From Niebla homalea (taxonomy: Eukaryota > Ascomycota > Lecanoromycetes > Lecanorales > Ramalinaceae), in assembly GCA_019925105.1 (NCBI GenBank), contig JAHGAU010000006.1, forward strand, positions 1,612,001 through 1,676,000: DNA of 64,000 nt, given 5' to 3'. Both the position numbers and the translations under genes were made by a program. The notes beneath the pieces were generated by a model. It did no database searches, was not told the origin of the DNA, and saw only the letters and a program-made list of their open reading frames with translations. Below are positions 34,288-46,255 of the stretch, one piece after another; positions within the stretch are counted from its first letter, which is position 1, and each line of letters opens with the position of its first letter.

Positions 34288-35606
34288 ATGCCTCGAGCCT
34301 CGAAGAAAGCCCACAAGCAGGGTTACAAAGCGGCATTGAAAGCCCAAGGCCATCAAATCCGCAAGAAGATGCGCAGGGAAGCGAAGAAAATGCTAGGTCC
34401 TAACCATCCAGAAGCAAAAGGTAAACAAACCCCGCCACTGATTTCTGCGCTGTCGGCGTACACCCTCATGTTTCACTTTGTATTTTCCTGAGTCTCAAAA
34501 TTGCCCCTATGCTTACGCTCCGCCCAGACATCCCGCTCCAAAAGAGTAAGGAGTATAAACAAGCTGCCCTCATCCGCCGATACGGCCCAGGATCCGATCA
34601 ACACTTTTACAAGGAGCGCAAGCAGGATCGGCGGTGGATAAAAGCATTAATCGAGCGGCGTGATCGAGACCGACCGAAGGATCCCAACGACAGGGACACG
34701 TTCTTTCGCCAGACCAGAGCCAGGCCTCATCAGGAAGTTGAGGATCCTTTACTTGAGAATGCTGAGGCATTAGAGAAGACTTCGGGGGCCGTCGCAGCTT
34801 TGTTCAAGAGACTGGCTCGCGAGAGAGCGGAGGCAATAAAGGAGCGTCCACCTCATAATGGGGTTGACCTTGTGGAGGACTGGTGGGGAAAGGGGCCATT
34901 CATGTGGGGGCCGTTCAAAGAACCGGTGGGAGAGTACACAAAGAAGGAACTGGCGGCGATCCATCAAAGATTCCAACCTTATGAGAGCAACGAAGAAGGG
35001 GAGATGGAAGAAGACGAGGAAGTAGACATGGAACTTGAGACCGAGGGGGAAGATGAAGAGGAATGGATCAAGCAAGTTGAGCGCGACGACGAAGGCGATA
35101 TGGAAGGGGAAGTGGCAGAGGACGTGGAAGTAGACATGGAACTTGAGACCGAGGTGGACGATGAAGAGGAACGGGTCATGCAAGCCGAGAGCAACGACGA
35201 AAGGGTCGTAGCTATTTACAGCGACGAGGAGGGGGTCATATACATTGACAGCGACGTGGAAGACGTCATAGAAAGTGAGAGCGACGAGCAAGGGGAGATG
35301 GAAATAGACGAAGGAGGAGATATCGAAGATTGGACCGATGGGGAAGATGACGATGAAAGGGTCACCGAAGAAGAGGACGAAGAAAGTATGGAGGTTGAGA
35401 GCGAGGAGGAAGGTGAGGAGGGAGGTGTGAGCATTGGGGGGGAGGAGGAAGGCCACCGAGATGAAGAAGGGGTACGGAGGCGACAAAACTCCTGGCCACA
35501 GGTTGCGGGTCTCCTAGATAGCGGAGAATTGGTCTTCCAGTCGATCGAGAGCGCGGGAGAAAATAGGGCGGCTGGATCGAAGGACGAACCTATCTTCATC
35601 TCTTAA
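34288..35606 (+). CDS. DWWG-family paralog A, basic N-terminus and acidic C-terminus
   Basis: The predicted 403-aa protein belongs to a four-member local family I do not recognise. Exon 1 (34288-34420) encodes a basic 44-residue start (MPRASKKAHKQGYKAALKAQ); a 107-nt phase-1 intron follows; exon 2 is 34528-35606. Family motifs are RKQDRRW near residue 75 and VEDWWGKGP near 160, separated by LFKRLARERAEA. From ~185 on the protein is extremely acidic (Glu/Asp), with a 36-residue internal duplication (VDMELETE twice; DNA repeat 35019-35045 and 35127-35153). No signal peptide or membrane segment. The bipolar charge suggests a nuclear or nucleic-acid/histone-associated role, but that is speculation. 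Upstream and head-to-head is tRNA-like copy 1. Confidence 0.7.
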
Positions 35607-37557
35607 AGATCTGTTACCATATTCAAAGATCCCGCGTGCCAATATGCTTCGTGGAGGTATGGAAAGATTCTTTCACCAACTTAATGAAGTCATCTAGATG
35701 GGGTTAGAATCCTCAAGGGCTCTATAAATCTCTCCGTTCTATTACTGCCACGCTCTCAGCGCCTTTGATACCATCACCTTTGCCGTGAGTTGATGGTATC
35801 GGTACTCCACATCGTTATGAATGTGCCCTGCGGAAGCCTTCAAACCACTCAGAGCTCATCGAAGCAAAGACCCATTTGTTATGACGCGGAGCAAAGCCTC
35901 CAATTGAGGACCTCGATACCCAAGCCACCTGTAGAAGCTCACTGCATCTGAGATACCTGTGAAAGCCGTCTACAGATGTATACACTGCTGCTACGTGAGC
36001 TGGTCATTTTCTAAGAAGCATGTATATTGAAGTTATGCACAAAGCGGTGGCAGGGATTTGGGAGTCATATACAATGCATCACCTGGTGCTTTGAAAACAA
36101 TCATTCAGGTGAGGCTTTTGGTCAGTATCGTGATCATAAGTGCATTCAAATTCCTTCACGGCATTCAAGACAGCAGGACTATACTCCGAAAGCCTTTGAA
36201 GATCCACCGGCCCTTCTGATTCAATCAATCAGAGATCTTCCAACACTTGTTAGATTAGAGTATTCTCGTGATGATGACCAGAATTCTTTCGAGACTCATA
36301 TAAGCACATACGTCTGCGCCATTAAATTGAAGCCAAGCACTTCATCGAGGGCTTGTATGGTCGTGCCCCCCTGTGGAAGCCTTCTACAGATGGTTACACC
36401 TTCGCTACCGGGACCTGCCACTATCAGATGAGCCGTGCAATTCGAAGTACCCACAAAGCAAGGCCACCAAATCATAAGTCGTCTGCAATGGACAGCTCTC
36501 ACTCAGTCATGCCCATTCTCTAAGTTCAATACAGTGATCCTCGTACTCTGTGCTTCGCCTTAGACAAAAATTAACGTGACGCTTCAAAAGTACCTTCTAG
36601 GACTATCGGGCATGTATTTTGTGACTCAAATCGCTAGCCGTTCAGTATGTTCATTAGATAAGATCAGCAGATACTATGCTACAGCCCTCCAGGGTCTTGA
36701 ACGATGATTGGCAAGGCGTCAGAAGTACTTTTCAAGCACGCCGTTATATGCTCACTAATGGTCTCTCATGCAATCAGATCGTATCAGAGAAGTCTAAGGA
36801 CGAGGATATATCAAAAAGACTCTTAACAACCTCCAGATATACGTTTGTAATGCACTAATCCGTGCTTCTTCAAGAGGTAAATTTCGTGTTGTGCCATCGC
36901 CTAGCTACTGGGCTTTTCCTGATACATCAGTCAATAGTGCGTTTCTGTCTGAATTACCCTCATCCATCCTCATTGTTTAACGACACGTTGAGCGCCAGCG
37001 AGGTCTCTTCCCGCAGATCGGTCCGGAAGAGGGTCTCTGCACATTACTGTTAGTCTGCACGTTGCACGAGAAGACTGATGGATGGGGATAAGATCGGTGA
37101 GTGCGACTTGTTAGGCTGGTATGAGGATGACGGGGCCATGATGAGTAGTCATGAGGGATTGAGCCGGATTCCCAGCGATACGGCTGTCCAATCAATCACT
37201 AGGGATCCATTCTATGGATGTCAAGATGCTGTTTAATCAGTGATGAGGCGTGGCGAGAACAAAAGATGAGTTGTATAAGAAATCCAAAGGACCAGTCCAT
37301 GCAGGATTAGACCTCCTAGATGAGAACTTTCCACTTTATTGTATATTTCCAGTCTTCGATGTACTATTGGACAGCTCAGTGACTTGTGCATGAGATAGAG
37401 ACTTTAGTAAAGCGATCAAATTGAACTTCTGTGGAATGGTGGTTGCACGCGAGAGACTCGAGAACGAAGAAAGCTGAAAGAGAGGCATAAAGCTTTAATC
37501 ACCACGTATCCCTGCTGTTCCACGCTTCAAACTTCAATTCATGTGTTCGCCTCCCAG
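35607..37557. other. gene-poor intergenic region
   Basis: About 1.95 kb between paralogs A (+) and B (-), which converge. There are weakly similar blocks around 35950-36040 and 36370-36440 (both with GAAGCC-TCTACAGATG), probably decayed repeats. No supported gene. Confidence 0.4.
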
Positions 37558-38239
37558 CTACTTCATCCTCAGAGGCAGATTGCCCCAAACCTCCCCAACC
37601 GCTTCACCATCATCAATAGCAATACCCTGTCCCTCCTCCTCTCCGTCTTCTTCATACTCTTCTTCCCCAAGTAGGCCACTCTTTTCCCCGCCAGGTTCAT
37701 CTCCTGCCACGGAGTGGCCCGGGCCCTCCATCTCCGGCCCCTTTCCCCACCAATCATCAATGTCTACATCCAGGTTCTTCTCTCCCTTCATCTGCAGAGC
37801 CTCCGCCCTCTCTCTGAATGCCCTTGCAAACAGGTTCTTGACCACCGGGCTTGCCCCGTTCCCATTCAACTCTTGCAGCAACTCTTCATCCGACCTCAGC
37901 TTTGTAAGCTTCATAAACGCCTTTCGGTCATGGGACGAATTGGGACGCCCCGGGTCATAGCGCAGGATCAGGGCATGGCACCAGCGGCGGAGCTGTTTGC
38001 GGCGTCTGAAAATACGGTGTTGCGCTTCTGCAGCGCCGGGTATGTAGGATGGGTCTGGGGAGGGTCTGTCAGCATTTGATCTTCATAAATGGGCCAGCTC
38101 AAACGAGCGGGTAAACCATACCGGCAGCCATTCTCTCAGCAGCTATGCGGTCCCTCCTGCGTTTTTTCCGGCGCTGGTTGTGGCCGACGGCTCTGGCAGC
38201 GAGGATTTCCTGGTGGCGTTTGCTGGGCTTGCGGGACAT
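37558..38239 (-). CDS. DWWG-family paralog B (short member)
   Basis: The 204-aa protein has exon 1 at 38122-38239 (MSRKPSKRHQEILAARAV.., very basic, 39 codons), a 67-nt phase-1 intron (38055-38121; GTATGG..CCAG), and exon 2 at 37558-38054. The family core is clear: RKQLRRW near residue 58, LRSDEELLQELNGNG, VVKNLFARAFRERAEALQMKG and IDDWWGKGP near 137. The acidic region after the core is short (GEEEYEEDGEEEGQG), so this member lacks most of the tail seen in A, C and D. I found no tRNA-like unit at the equivalent upstream position, and the shared upstream motif is degenerate (about 38475-38495). It may be the most decayed module, although the coding frame is intact. Confidence 0.65.
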
Positions 38240-39265
38240 CGTGATGCAGCTTAAAGATTTATGTCAAGGCTGAAAACAAACTTCGAGGTAGTAAGAAGTT
38301 TTACAAGAGGTTGAGAGGTGTAGATGGCTAAATTGTGCCAGCTCAAAGGCGAGAAAGGATCTTTGATGGCTGCGAATGATTCACTAGCCAGTGTGACTTG
38401 CCGAGCGGATCATTTGAGATAAAAGGATGTGTTCTGGCTCTCAGAAATTTTTGTGTCATGGCTCACGGCTACGAATGATACTAAGCCCTTCCTGGCCGGG
38501 TTCATCATTGTTGAGGTAAATTCACAATGTATGATGAATTAAGGTTGCAATGACTCCTCAGAATAGATAGCGTAGATCTTAATTAGACGAGCCTTGGAAA
38601 AGCGTCAGGTTGAGTCATAGATAGCAAGACAAGGACGCGTGAGGTCTTACTGTTCCCAGCGACAAAGCATACTTCATCCCGTACACCACTTCAAGAGAGC
38701 TAAGATTAAGACTTACTGACCGGTAAAGCACATGACTACTTATCCAAAAGTCAAAAGCCAAAAGTCTTATATCAAGACCCAAAATTATGATAGGGCATTC
38801 GCAGATAGCTTCTCAATTTTTCACTTCTTCGTGGCTTGTGTACCCTACCGTAAATCTCACCAATGGTCCAAGAGCCTTGCTTTGAGATCTAATTGTTGCG
38901 AAAAGGCATAGCTGCTAGAGAAGATGTGTCGTAGCTCCCCCCTTCTCTCCACGAGGGCTTTCACAATCTCAACCTTTATCATCTGCACCGGTCTCCACGC
39001 CTGGCCCCCCGGATTTCCGGTTGCTGGCCGAAATGCCAACACCTCCTCTCCAACCTCTATGCGTTTCCACCTGCTCGGACTCATGCCGTCTCTACCTTCC
39101 CTCCCGCCGCCGTCATCGTTGCCGCGATGAGCCCTATTGCGATCCGGCAGGCTCAGTCACTTCTGGCAGGAAAGAAAGAAGGACGACGCTGTTGTCTCGT
39201 CTCCACATCTCCGCGATGCTGTGATTACGTGATTAGGGTCTCCCCCGATTTAGCGCGTCAAGTGA
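38240..39265. other. intergenic upstream of paralog B
   Basis: About 1 kb. The minus-strand segment near 38475-38495 reads GGGCTTAGTATCATTCGTAG and aligns loosely with the TAGCACCACT motif of the other paralogs, followed by the shared GTAGCCGTG/ATAGCCGTG. No A-box/B-box pair was found. Confidence 0.35.
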
Positions 39266-40432
39266 CTAGTTGAGGAACCCTTCAACATCCGGGAATACTG
39301 CGAGATTGATGACGCCACGCCGACCATCCTCCGGCAGCATGGCTGGGCGATGGTTGTGCTCGCGACTATAGACACAGGTCAGCTTGGCCCTTATGACCCT
39401 TTGCCGGATGTCCCCTTCCTCCTCGCCCTCTTCTTGCGTGGACAGGGCCCTCTTGTCACGTCGCATTGCTATATCCAGTGGTGGCAGGCTGATCGGTCGC
39501 CCCGAGGAGTTGGCTGCGAGGTTTAGGCTGGCGTATCTGATCTGCCGTAGATGGCAGGGAAGGTTTTTTGAGGAGTGCATCAACGTCGGTAACCCCAATA
39601 TTATCGCAGGAGATTATGTTGTTCGCCGCAGAGGCCGTCCAGAGCTGGCCGCGCTTCGGGCTCGAGGCATACGACGGCTCAAGGGGCACAGCTTCCGCCA
39701 CAGGTTGGAGAAGTCGCCGTGGGGAGGTTTGAATGTGGCCAGCAGCCTTACGACTGCATTTGCATCCACTCATGGCTCTCGTATTCCCCTTCTGCATGTG
39801 CCTACGTTGGGTCGACATAAAAGGTGGGTGTATGGAATGGTGAAGGTCTCACCTGCTTGTGCCTCGCTTGCCCAAGTTCCTTGAACCGGGGAGCGACAAC
39901 TTCCTTGAAGCGGATCGATGCTTTGAACGCATCTTCCGCCAGCCCCAGCGAGGTCCATGTCTACGCGTTACTGGCGTATTCATGGGCAGCACAAACCCCT
40001 TCGGCAATCTGGGTGGAGATGCCTTTAAGGATTTGGAAGAATGTTGAGATGCCTTGGGCATGAGTCTCGGGCGCGAAGGTGTCCAGGACCTTTGCCACAA
40101 TCGCGAGATTGCGTGCAAACAAGAGGTTGCTCTCAACAGGTTCAACTCCAAGGCCACTCCGCCCATGCTCGCCCCCTTCCTCCTTTCTCACACACGGTGA
40201 GTAGATCAAAATTGGTCATGACGGATTCCTGCTTCCCCGCGAGACATACAAAAGTCGACGTTGATCCTGATGGAACATTTTTCCCCGACCGATATCTGAC
40301 TCCTTTCTCGCGTCTGGGTGCGGACGAAATAGTGGTCATCAGCATGAAATCGTCAGATTGAGATTGACTCAGAGTACACTCACCAATATCAAATGGAGAT
40401 ACGTTCAAGATCGACCCGCGGAAACGCAGCAA
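39266..40432 (-). pseudogene. possible decayed protein-coding gene
   Basis: Several minus-strand segments read like fragments of one protein broken by stops: LNVSPFDIGE near 40400, YRSGKNVPSGSTSTFVCLAG near 40280, then FARNLAIVAKVLDTFAPETH to EYASNA, a stop at 39961-39963, and in the same frame LGLAEDAFKASIRFKEVVAPRFKELG down to ~39855. Beyond that only out-of-frame pieces continue. I cannot name a family. It could also be a multi-exon gene I have failed to model, or chance open frame. Confidence 0.25.
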
Positions 40433-40832
40433 GGCACAGGAGCAAAGGAAAGAATCGGGCGCAGGTGGAGGAAAAGCACGAGAGCATCGAGAGAGATGAA
40501 AGGGAAGAGAAGGCGGAAAGGAAGGCAGCAGTTGAACTGTATAGTATTTATCAGCCTGGTAGGCGGTGTAAAACGGTCGGAAGTATTTGAAAGATGTTCC
40601 ATCAAAAGACTTGGCTTTTGCGGGCTTTGGGTAGTAAGTCCACCACCACTCCTCAAAGGGCGGCCACTAGTCTACTGTCAAACAAGGTTGTCGCAGGCTG
40701 ATGCACCATCTGAAATTGCAAGTTGTTCTCAGAACGGAGCGCATAGCTTGCTGATGGTCCGCGTTGTATGTATGCGAGGCCGAATCAGGCATGCCGGTCG
40801 CCTTGGGAGAGGCTTGGCACCGTTAAGGAATG

Positions 40833-40865
40833 GGCTGCATGCCGAGAAAGGCTATTTGGACGACG
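40833..40865 (+). repeat. 33-bp dispersed perfect repeat, copy 2
   Basis: The second copy of the block at 32768-32800, 8 kb away and on the same strand. In one frame both read LHAEKGYLDD, which may be a trace of a common coding ancestor. Confidence 0.8.
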
Positions 40866-41810
40866 TCTGCTTCAATACCATCCTTGCTTTCTTGATACTC
40901 GTGAACACCGGGAATCTCCATCGCTGTATCTGTTGTACAACCGTATCAACATAGCGTCGATGTCTGCATGCGTCGGGGTCTTTCCTGTCAATGACAGAAC
41001 GAAGCGGTGGCAATTTGAACTTGGTACGAAAATCAAGATGCGGCGTGAGCGGCAGCTCAAAACTCCTTCAAGTCCTTCCCGTAATCTTTGCGACGATATT
41101 TCCATTTTAAATCTGGCATAGGCTTGTTGGCTTTAGTTGTTCGTGATAGCTGCATGTGGATGGTGATGACTGACCAACATCGGAGACTTGCACCGGGGAT
41201 AATGCCAAGGCATGTCGCAGCATCCGCTTTTGCGAGCGAGCTGTATGATTCTGAGCCATTGGGCCTGATTGGTACTGATGATGACGCCGATGGAGGCTCG
41301 ACTGTGCTCATGAACCTCTTTAAACATGACAATGAGATGGGAGAACGGCCTCCTGGAGAATCTTATACCTTATACGTGACATACGAAACCTTTTGCCGGA
41401 TCGCGTTGGAACTCACGCTCATGATTACTCCGAAACATACTTTAAATCCTCGGAGGGCGGTGCAGAGCGTCTATTCCATCCCAGAGATTTAAGACCGTCG
41501 CTTTGGACTCCCAATTCGTACATCGTGAGCCTCGATGACGACGCTGTTGATTTTCAGCGGGGACTAAGTATTGCGTTTGAGATTCATAGAGGCGCAGAGA
41601 GAAAAGTGTTGGAGAGTCCCGTTCACTCAAAAAGGTCGATGTGTCACTGGAGCCCCGCAGGTGAGAAAAGTGCCCCCATTCAACGTTTCTCTGCCAGAAA
41701 GTAGTTCCTCAATATTGAAGAGGAGTCAGAGGGGAGATGACAGACATCATTGACCTGCATGATGGAAATTAGCCGGCAATACGAGATTCTGATTTCGCAA
41801 AAAATCTGTG

Positions 41811-42095
41811 AAAAAATGTGGCACTTGTGAGAATCGAACCAACGACATCCGAGCCCTACGGGACATACAGTCGACGGTAACATTGACGCTCGTGAGGCAA
41901 GAGACCAAAGAGCTCAAGATGCAAAAGGGTAGTACCTACGGGGCCAAGAGTAGGGCGTAGAAGAGTTGCTCTGCGAACAGAAACGCTGTGAGGCACATCT
42001 CGGTCAGCACAAATACTCATGACCCAGCCGGAAGAGGTACTACCCACACGAGTTAGCGAACACTTTACCACTTGACCACGGGGTGACTTAACTTT
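41811..42095 (-). ncRNA. tRNA-like Pol III-type unit, copy 2
   Basis: On the minus strand there is an A-box-like TGGTCAAGTGG (42068-42078, identical to copy 1), a B-box GGTTCGATTCT (41830-41840) and a T6 run (41811-41816), with ATATATAT upstream at 42131-42138. Sense AAAGTTAAGTCACCCCG precedes the A-box. The internal part contains an 11-bp perfect inverted repeat, AGGTACTACCC at 42035-42045 against 41928-41938, so the RNA could form a long stem-loop. The 3' block GATGTCGTTGGTTCGATTCT is close to copy 3. The unit is divergent from paralog C (~650 bp from its ATG). It lacks a tRNA acceptor stem; an RNA gene is inferred, not shown. Confidence 0.42.
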
Positions 42096-42474
42096 AAATT
42101 TTCTCAAGTTGGAAACACGTGGTTATCATGATATATATCTCTCAATATCCTGGCATCTTCGTACTACTCACAAGCGAGCAAGGCAATGATGTAAGCACCT
42201 TCACTGCATCATAGAGCATGATTAAATTTCGTCCAGGCACACTCGGTGTATCTCGAGAGAGGGCGCAGTTCATCATAGTATCAACTCAATGTTCAAAATC
42301 CATGCTAGCACTGTCAAGGCAGTGGAGAGAAGCTCGAAATTTATGCAAGCCTTTCCAGCGCGTGATATCGTGAAATGCGAGCGACATGCATAGTGTATTG
42401 CAAGGGCTGTCTTGGGTTGCTATGGCTACCAGGACGTGACAAAAGTGAGTATATTTTAATACAAAGTCCTAAAA

Positions 42475-42490
42475 GGGATTAGCACCACTT
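42475..42490 (+). promoter_or_regulatory. TTAGCACCACTT motif upstream of paralog C
   Basis: AAAAGGGATTAGCACCACTT ends at 42490, 255 bp before the ATG of paralog C, and differs from the copy upstream of paralog A by one inserted A. Such a match between otherwise dissimilar upstream regions suggests a functional site or recent common ancestry. Confidence 0.5.
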
Positions 42491-42744
42491 CCAGCCTGGT
42501 CATTTGTTGCACGGGAGACAGCAAATTTTCTCCACTTTCGTTATTTTGAAGTACGTCCCGTATCCTACTACAGTCATCAATTGCGTAGGCACCATTTGTA
42601 CGATCTTGTATACGCTCTTTAGAATCGCCTCTGGCCCTGTGCTAGCAAGTCATCGTTTCCGACACTGTCAGTTCCTTCTGCCTGTGCTGTTGAGCTTCCG
42701 AACGCAACTGCATCTTTGCGATCAGCCGTAATTCGATCAAAATA

Positions 42745-44091
42745 ATGGCTAGAATCCGCAAAAATCACCACAAGCCGCAGTCAAGCATCCTTCCAATGGG
42801 TCATGGCCATCGCTCCGGTCAAAAATCGCTCAAAGAGTCTGAAAAGTTTGTTGGAGGTAATGATATGCATTTGACCTTCGCATCATTCCCATCGCGGCTT
42901 GTTAAGCTCTTCGCACATTCCGTTCTAAATCAAAACTGACGGTGCCACGATTTTACCCTAGAAACCCGACCCTGCATGACAGATCTTCACGAAGTCTCTA
43001 TCTCGACCCACAATAACGCTTCTCTTTCCAATAGGCGACGAAGAGCAGAACGTCAGCAGGACAGACGCTGGTTTTACGATATAATGAAACGAAAGGATTT
43101 CATGAAGCCTACAAATGTGCGACAACAGAGGCATTTTGTCAAGTTATCGCAGCTCGGATCCGATCAGGAACTATTGGTTGAGTTGGACTCTGATCGAGTG
43201 TCAAAGGAAGTCAAGAATTTATACGGCCGGGTTCGTTTCGAGAGGGGCCGAGCTATTGAGCTTCACGGAATGCCAAGCCCAGGAAAGACTATCGACGATT
43301 GGTGGGGCGATGGACCGTATGTGATGCCACCTAGGCCAGCGGTGACTATAGAGGAGGAGGAGCAAGAAGACGGCGAAGAGATGGAGGAAGACAAAGAAGA
43401 AGGCGGAGATGAAGAGGATGGGTTAGATTATGACGAAGAAGAGGACGAAGAGCATGATTACGCCAGAGAAGGGCAAGATGAGGCAGGAGAATGCAGCGAA
43501 GGAACCGAGGACACGGAAGAAACTCAGCTAGACCATGACGAGCTTCGCAGACTTGCTTATGGAGAAGATTGGGCGTCCCAAACCCCTGTCCTACAGAACC
43601 TTGATTTGATGACCGGTTTCGAATCAAAGGAGGTCGGTTCGCCCCTGCCAGGCTACGAGTACCTGGATTACAAGGATCCGGCGCCACCATGTCCCAGAAT
43701 AGAGGGAATAGTGTGCGAGTCGGATTCCGATGAAGTGGGCAATGAGAGAGAAGGAGAGGAAGAAGCATGGGCTGAGGAAGAAGCATGGGCTGAGGAAGAA
43801 GCATGGGCTGAGGAAGAAGCATGGGCTGAGGAAGAAGCATGGGCTGAGGAAGAAGCATGGGCTGAGGAAGAAGCATGGGCTGAGGAAGAAGCATGGGCTC
43901 AGGAAGAAGCATGGGCTCAGGAAGAAGCATGGGCTCAGGAAGAAGCATGGGATGATGCACAGATGCTGGAAGATGCAGCCCTAGAGGAAGTGCAAGCCGA
44001 GCCAAAGGTGACAGAGGTAAACGGGGATCCAAAGACGCCTGAGGCACAGAAGTCGCCGCAGTGTTCTTCGTGGTGGGAGAATCCCTTTTGA
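42745..44091 (+). CDS. DWWG-family paralog C with AWAEEE tandem repeat
   Basis: The 413-aa protein has exon 1 at 42745-42856 (MARIRKNHHKPQSSILPMGH.., basic), a 105-nt phase-1 intron and exon 2 at 42962-44091. The core motifs are RQQDRRW near residue 67, LGSDQELLVELDSD, VKNLYGRVRFERGRAIELHG and TIDDWWGDGP near 148. An acidic region follows, then DWASQTPVLQNLDLMTGF and GSPLPGYEYLD, which match a segment in paralog D. Ten consecutive six-residue units (seven AWAEEE, three AWAQEE) follow at ~255-320, from an 18-bp DNA repeat. The C-terminus returns to ordinary composition (CSSWWENPF). Function unknown; no signal peptide. It is head-to-head with tRNA-like copy 2. Confidence 0.7.
43762..43950 (+). 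repeat. 18-bp coding minisatellite (10 units)
   Basis: Near-identical tandem units GAAGCATGGGCTGAGGAA inside paralog C. The first seven carry GAG and the last three CAG at one codon (Glu to Gln), so the variant has spread as a block. Such arrays often vary in copy number between strains. Confidence 0.9.
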
Positions 44092-46255
44092 ACTTTATCA
44101 ATATTGGGCATTGATTTTCAATGCTGTCATTATACATTATAAGAACGCAGATTATCTATGAGCCAAGCTCAAGTATAGCTCTAATAAGTCCAACAAGCAC
44201 TGAAACCCCAGGGACCATACTGACACACAAAGTACTTTTCGGATGATTCAGTCCTGAATCTTGGAGACCTCGATAGGGTACTGATGCCCTCCTACTGTGG
44301 ATCATCAGCGGCAATACTACCTCGTGACATAGTCCTTGTCCATACAGATAGACTACCGACCATTTCCATCCAGCATGTTCAAATAGTTCCGATAAGCCCA
44401 GAGACACTAAAGCTCTAGATACGCTGTCGAAAGTATCCAGTGGGTTCGTCGAGTGACTCAGTCCCCACAGATCATGATCTCATAAAGATTCTGATGCTCC
44501 TTTTGCAAGAAGTTTTGTCTCTACAATCAAAAGAAAACGTTCCGAATTCGAGTTAGTTTTCATGTCCTACACAGCCAAGTCGTGTTTGGTTCCGATTGAT
44601 TTGCTATGGGTACTATAGACCTAGTCGCAACGGAGAATTATTCAATGTCGCCTACATTAGCAGCTTCCATCCTATTCATTTGACAGCAGCCTCTTCACAA
44701 AGTACGTAAGCCTTTACAATCTTACGGCACGGTATCACATGCCTAGACGATGGAGAACACGAAATACGCCTACCAAGATCATAGGACATACCGTCTCAGT
44801 ATGGGTTGGTGGAGTTGGAAAGTACTTTTGGTTGTGCTAGGGAAGCCTTCCTCCAATATCGTCTCAGACTTAATAGAACTGACCATCTCTCGAGATATCA
44901 GGAGATGACTAGCCAGACTGTGCATGTCTAATACATAGCCACCACTGGAATTGTTGCGAGGACTACAGACAGGCAATGTACCTGCATGACTTGGTTTCAA
45001 GAGATACAATTCGTTGGGTAGTGATGAAGATACCTGAGCATAAGTGATCTATTGGAGAATCCTCCATGCCATTACCTCAGCTACTGGTCCATCGGTCCTT
45101 ATGCCCCTCCCCGCCCCCCTCTCCCTCCCTCTGGGGGATGCTGAAATACCAGTGTACGAAGTTCAGTCGTGATAGTGCTCTAGTAGCCAACGTATTCACA
45201 CAGTCTTCCAGGATGACGATCCCGATAGGGTTTGATGGCAGGACTGTTAACAGGGGGGCTAAAGGTGTCTCGATCGACCATTTCATGTGTGGGCCGTACA
45301 ATGGGAAAATGTAGATCCCTTGTAGCTGCCAGCATACGTAGATCGCATTGTCCGATGGAGGAAGCGTTCACTGATCACTATTGAAGCATCATGAGCGATG
45401 GATCACCTGTCAAAAGCCCTCGACGCGATCGACCGCAAAAGCCCCTTTTCAAGGATCTTTACTGGGATCCTTACGACGACTAGGCTATCAATTTGGTATT
45501 TTGAGCTGCATCAGGTGCCTCTCCAGTCCAGGGTGCAACAGCGAGATCATCTCTACTTTAGCAGTCGCTGCCAAGCTCCTGAAGACAGCTTGTTCCTAGC
45601 GATACCTCAGTCGATTGATGATCGGCTACTTGAACGGCCCCAATTCTGGTTGAGTCCCATGGCTATACCGGAATTTCAGGTCTCAAGAGCAAATTGCTGT
45701 TAAAAATAGAGCACGTTGAGTTACAGCTGAGTACGCTGGGGTGATCCACGCAAGTGGCTTTGTTTTTCGAGGTCCGCATTAAAATTCCTCGAGTACGCTA
45801 AGAGCCTGGTTTTCATGTATTACTCCTAAGAGATAATACTTTATGCGCCAAGATGTTTTTGGGAGGCCAAGCCGGTTGCCAGCAAGCTCTTAGATCCTGG
45901 GCTAGAATTTATCATATGGTCAAGAGCTTTGTGCTTCAAGGATACCGAATCGATCATAAAACGGGTCTGAGCGTTCCTCATGGTAGTGCAGACCTCGGTA
46001 TATATACTCCACAGCTGAGTCAATGATTACATTGCATACACAACCATAGTTCTGAGTCTAGCGGGGTCCAAAGGGCAACCTGGAGCGCTTCCACATTCCT
46101 TGTTTATTGACTGAATCGGGTCTGGGATACACTAATACAATATACAACTGTGATGCTGGTGGTGGATTTCGGTGCTGCATGACACTCGTGTGGATACTGG
46201 AGACGAACTCTGCAACACTGTCAAACACAAGAACGACTTGGGAAGGCACGCCAGG
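44092..46255. other. gene-poor intergenic region with diverged tandem repeat
   Basis: About 2.2 kb without a supported gene. Segments starting near 44169 and 44379 align as diverged copies (TCAAGTATAGCTCTAATAAG against TCAAATAGTTCCGATAAG; later GATTCAGTCC against GACTCAGTCC, and CTGATGCCCTCC against CTGATGCTCC), an offset of roughly 210-215 bp. An ORF at 45398-45703 has no recognisable motif. Confidence 0.4.

Noticed and set aside
34770..35486. Minus-strand 238-aa hydrophobic frame opposite paralog A
   Set aside because: It is the complement of a Glu/Asp-rich coding tract, which always gives Phe/Leu/Val-rich antisense frames; no independent motif.
39384..39884. 166-aa + strand frame between paralogs B and C
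   Set aside because: No recognisable motif; overlaps minus-strand fragments with more protein-like character, and lacks neighbours or splice evidence.
43346..44137. Minus-strand 263-aa frame with (MLLPQP)n repeats
   Set aside because: It is the antisense shadow of the AWAEEE repeat in paralog C, which has splice structure and motifs shared with three other genes.
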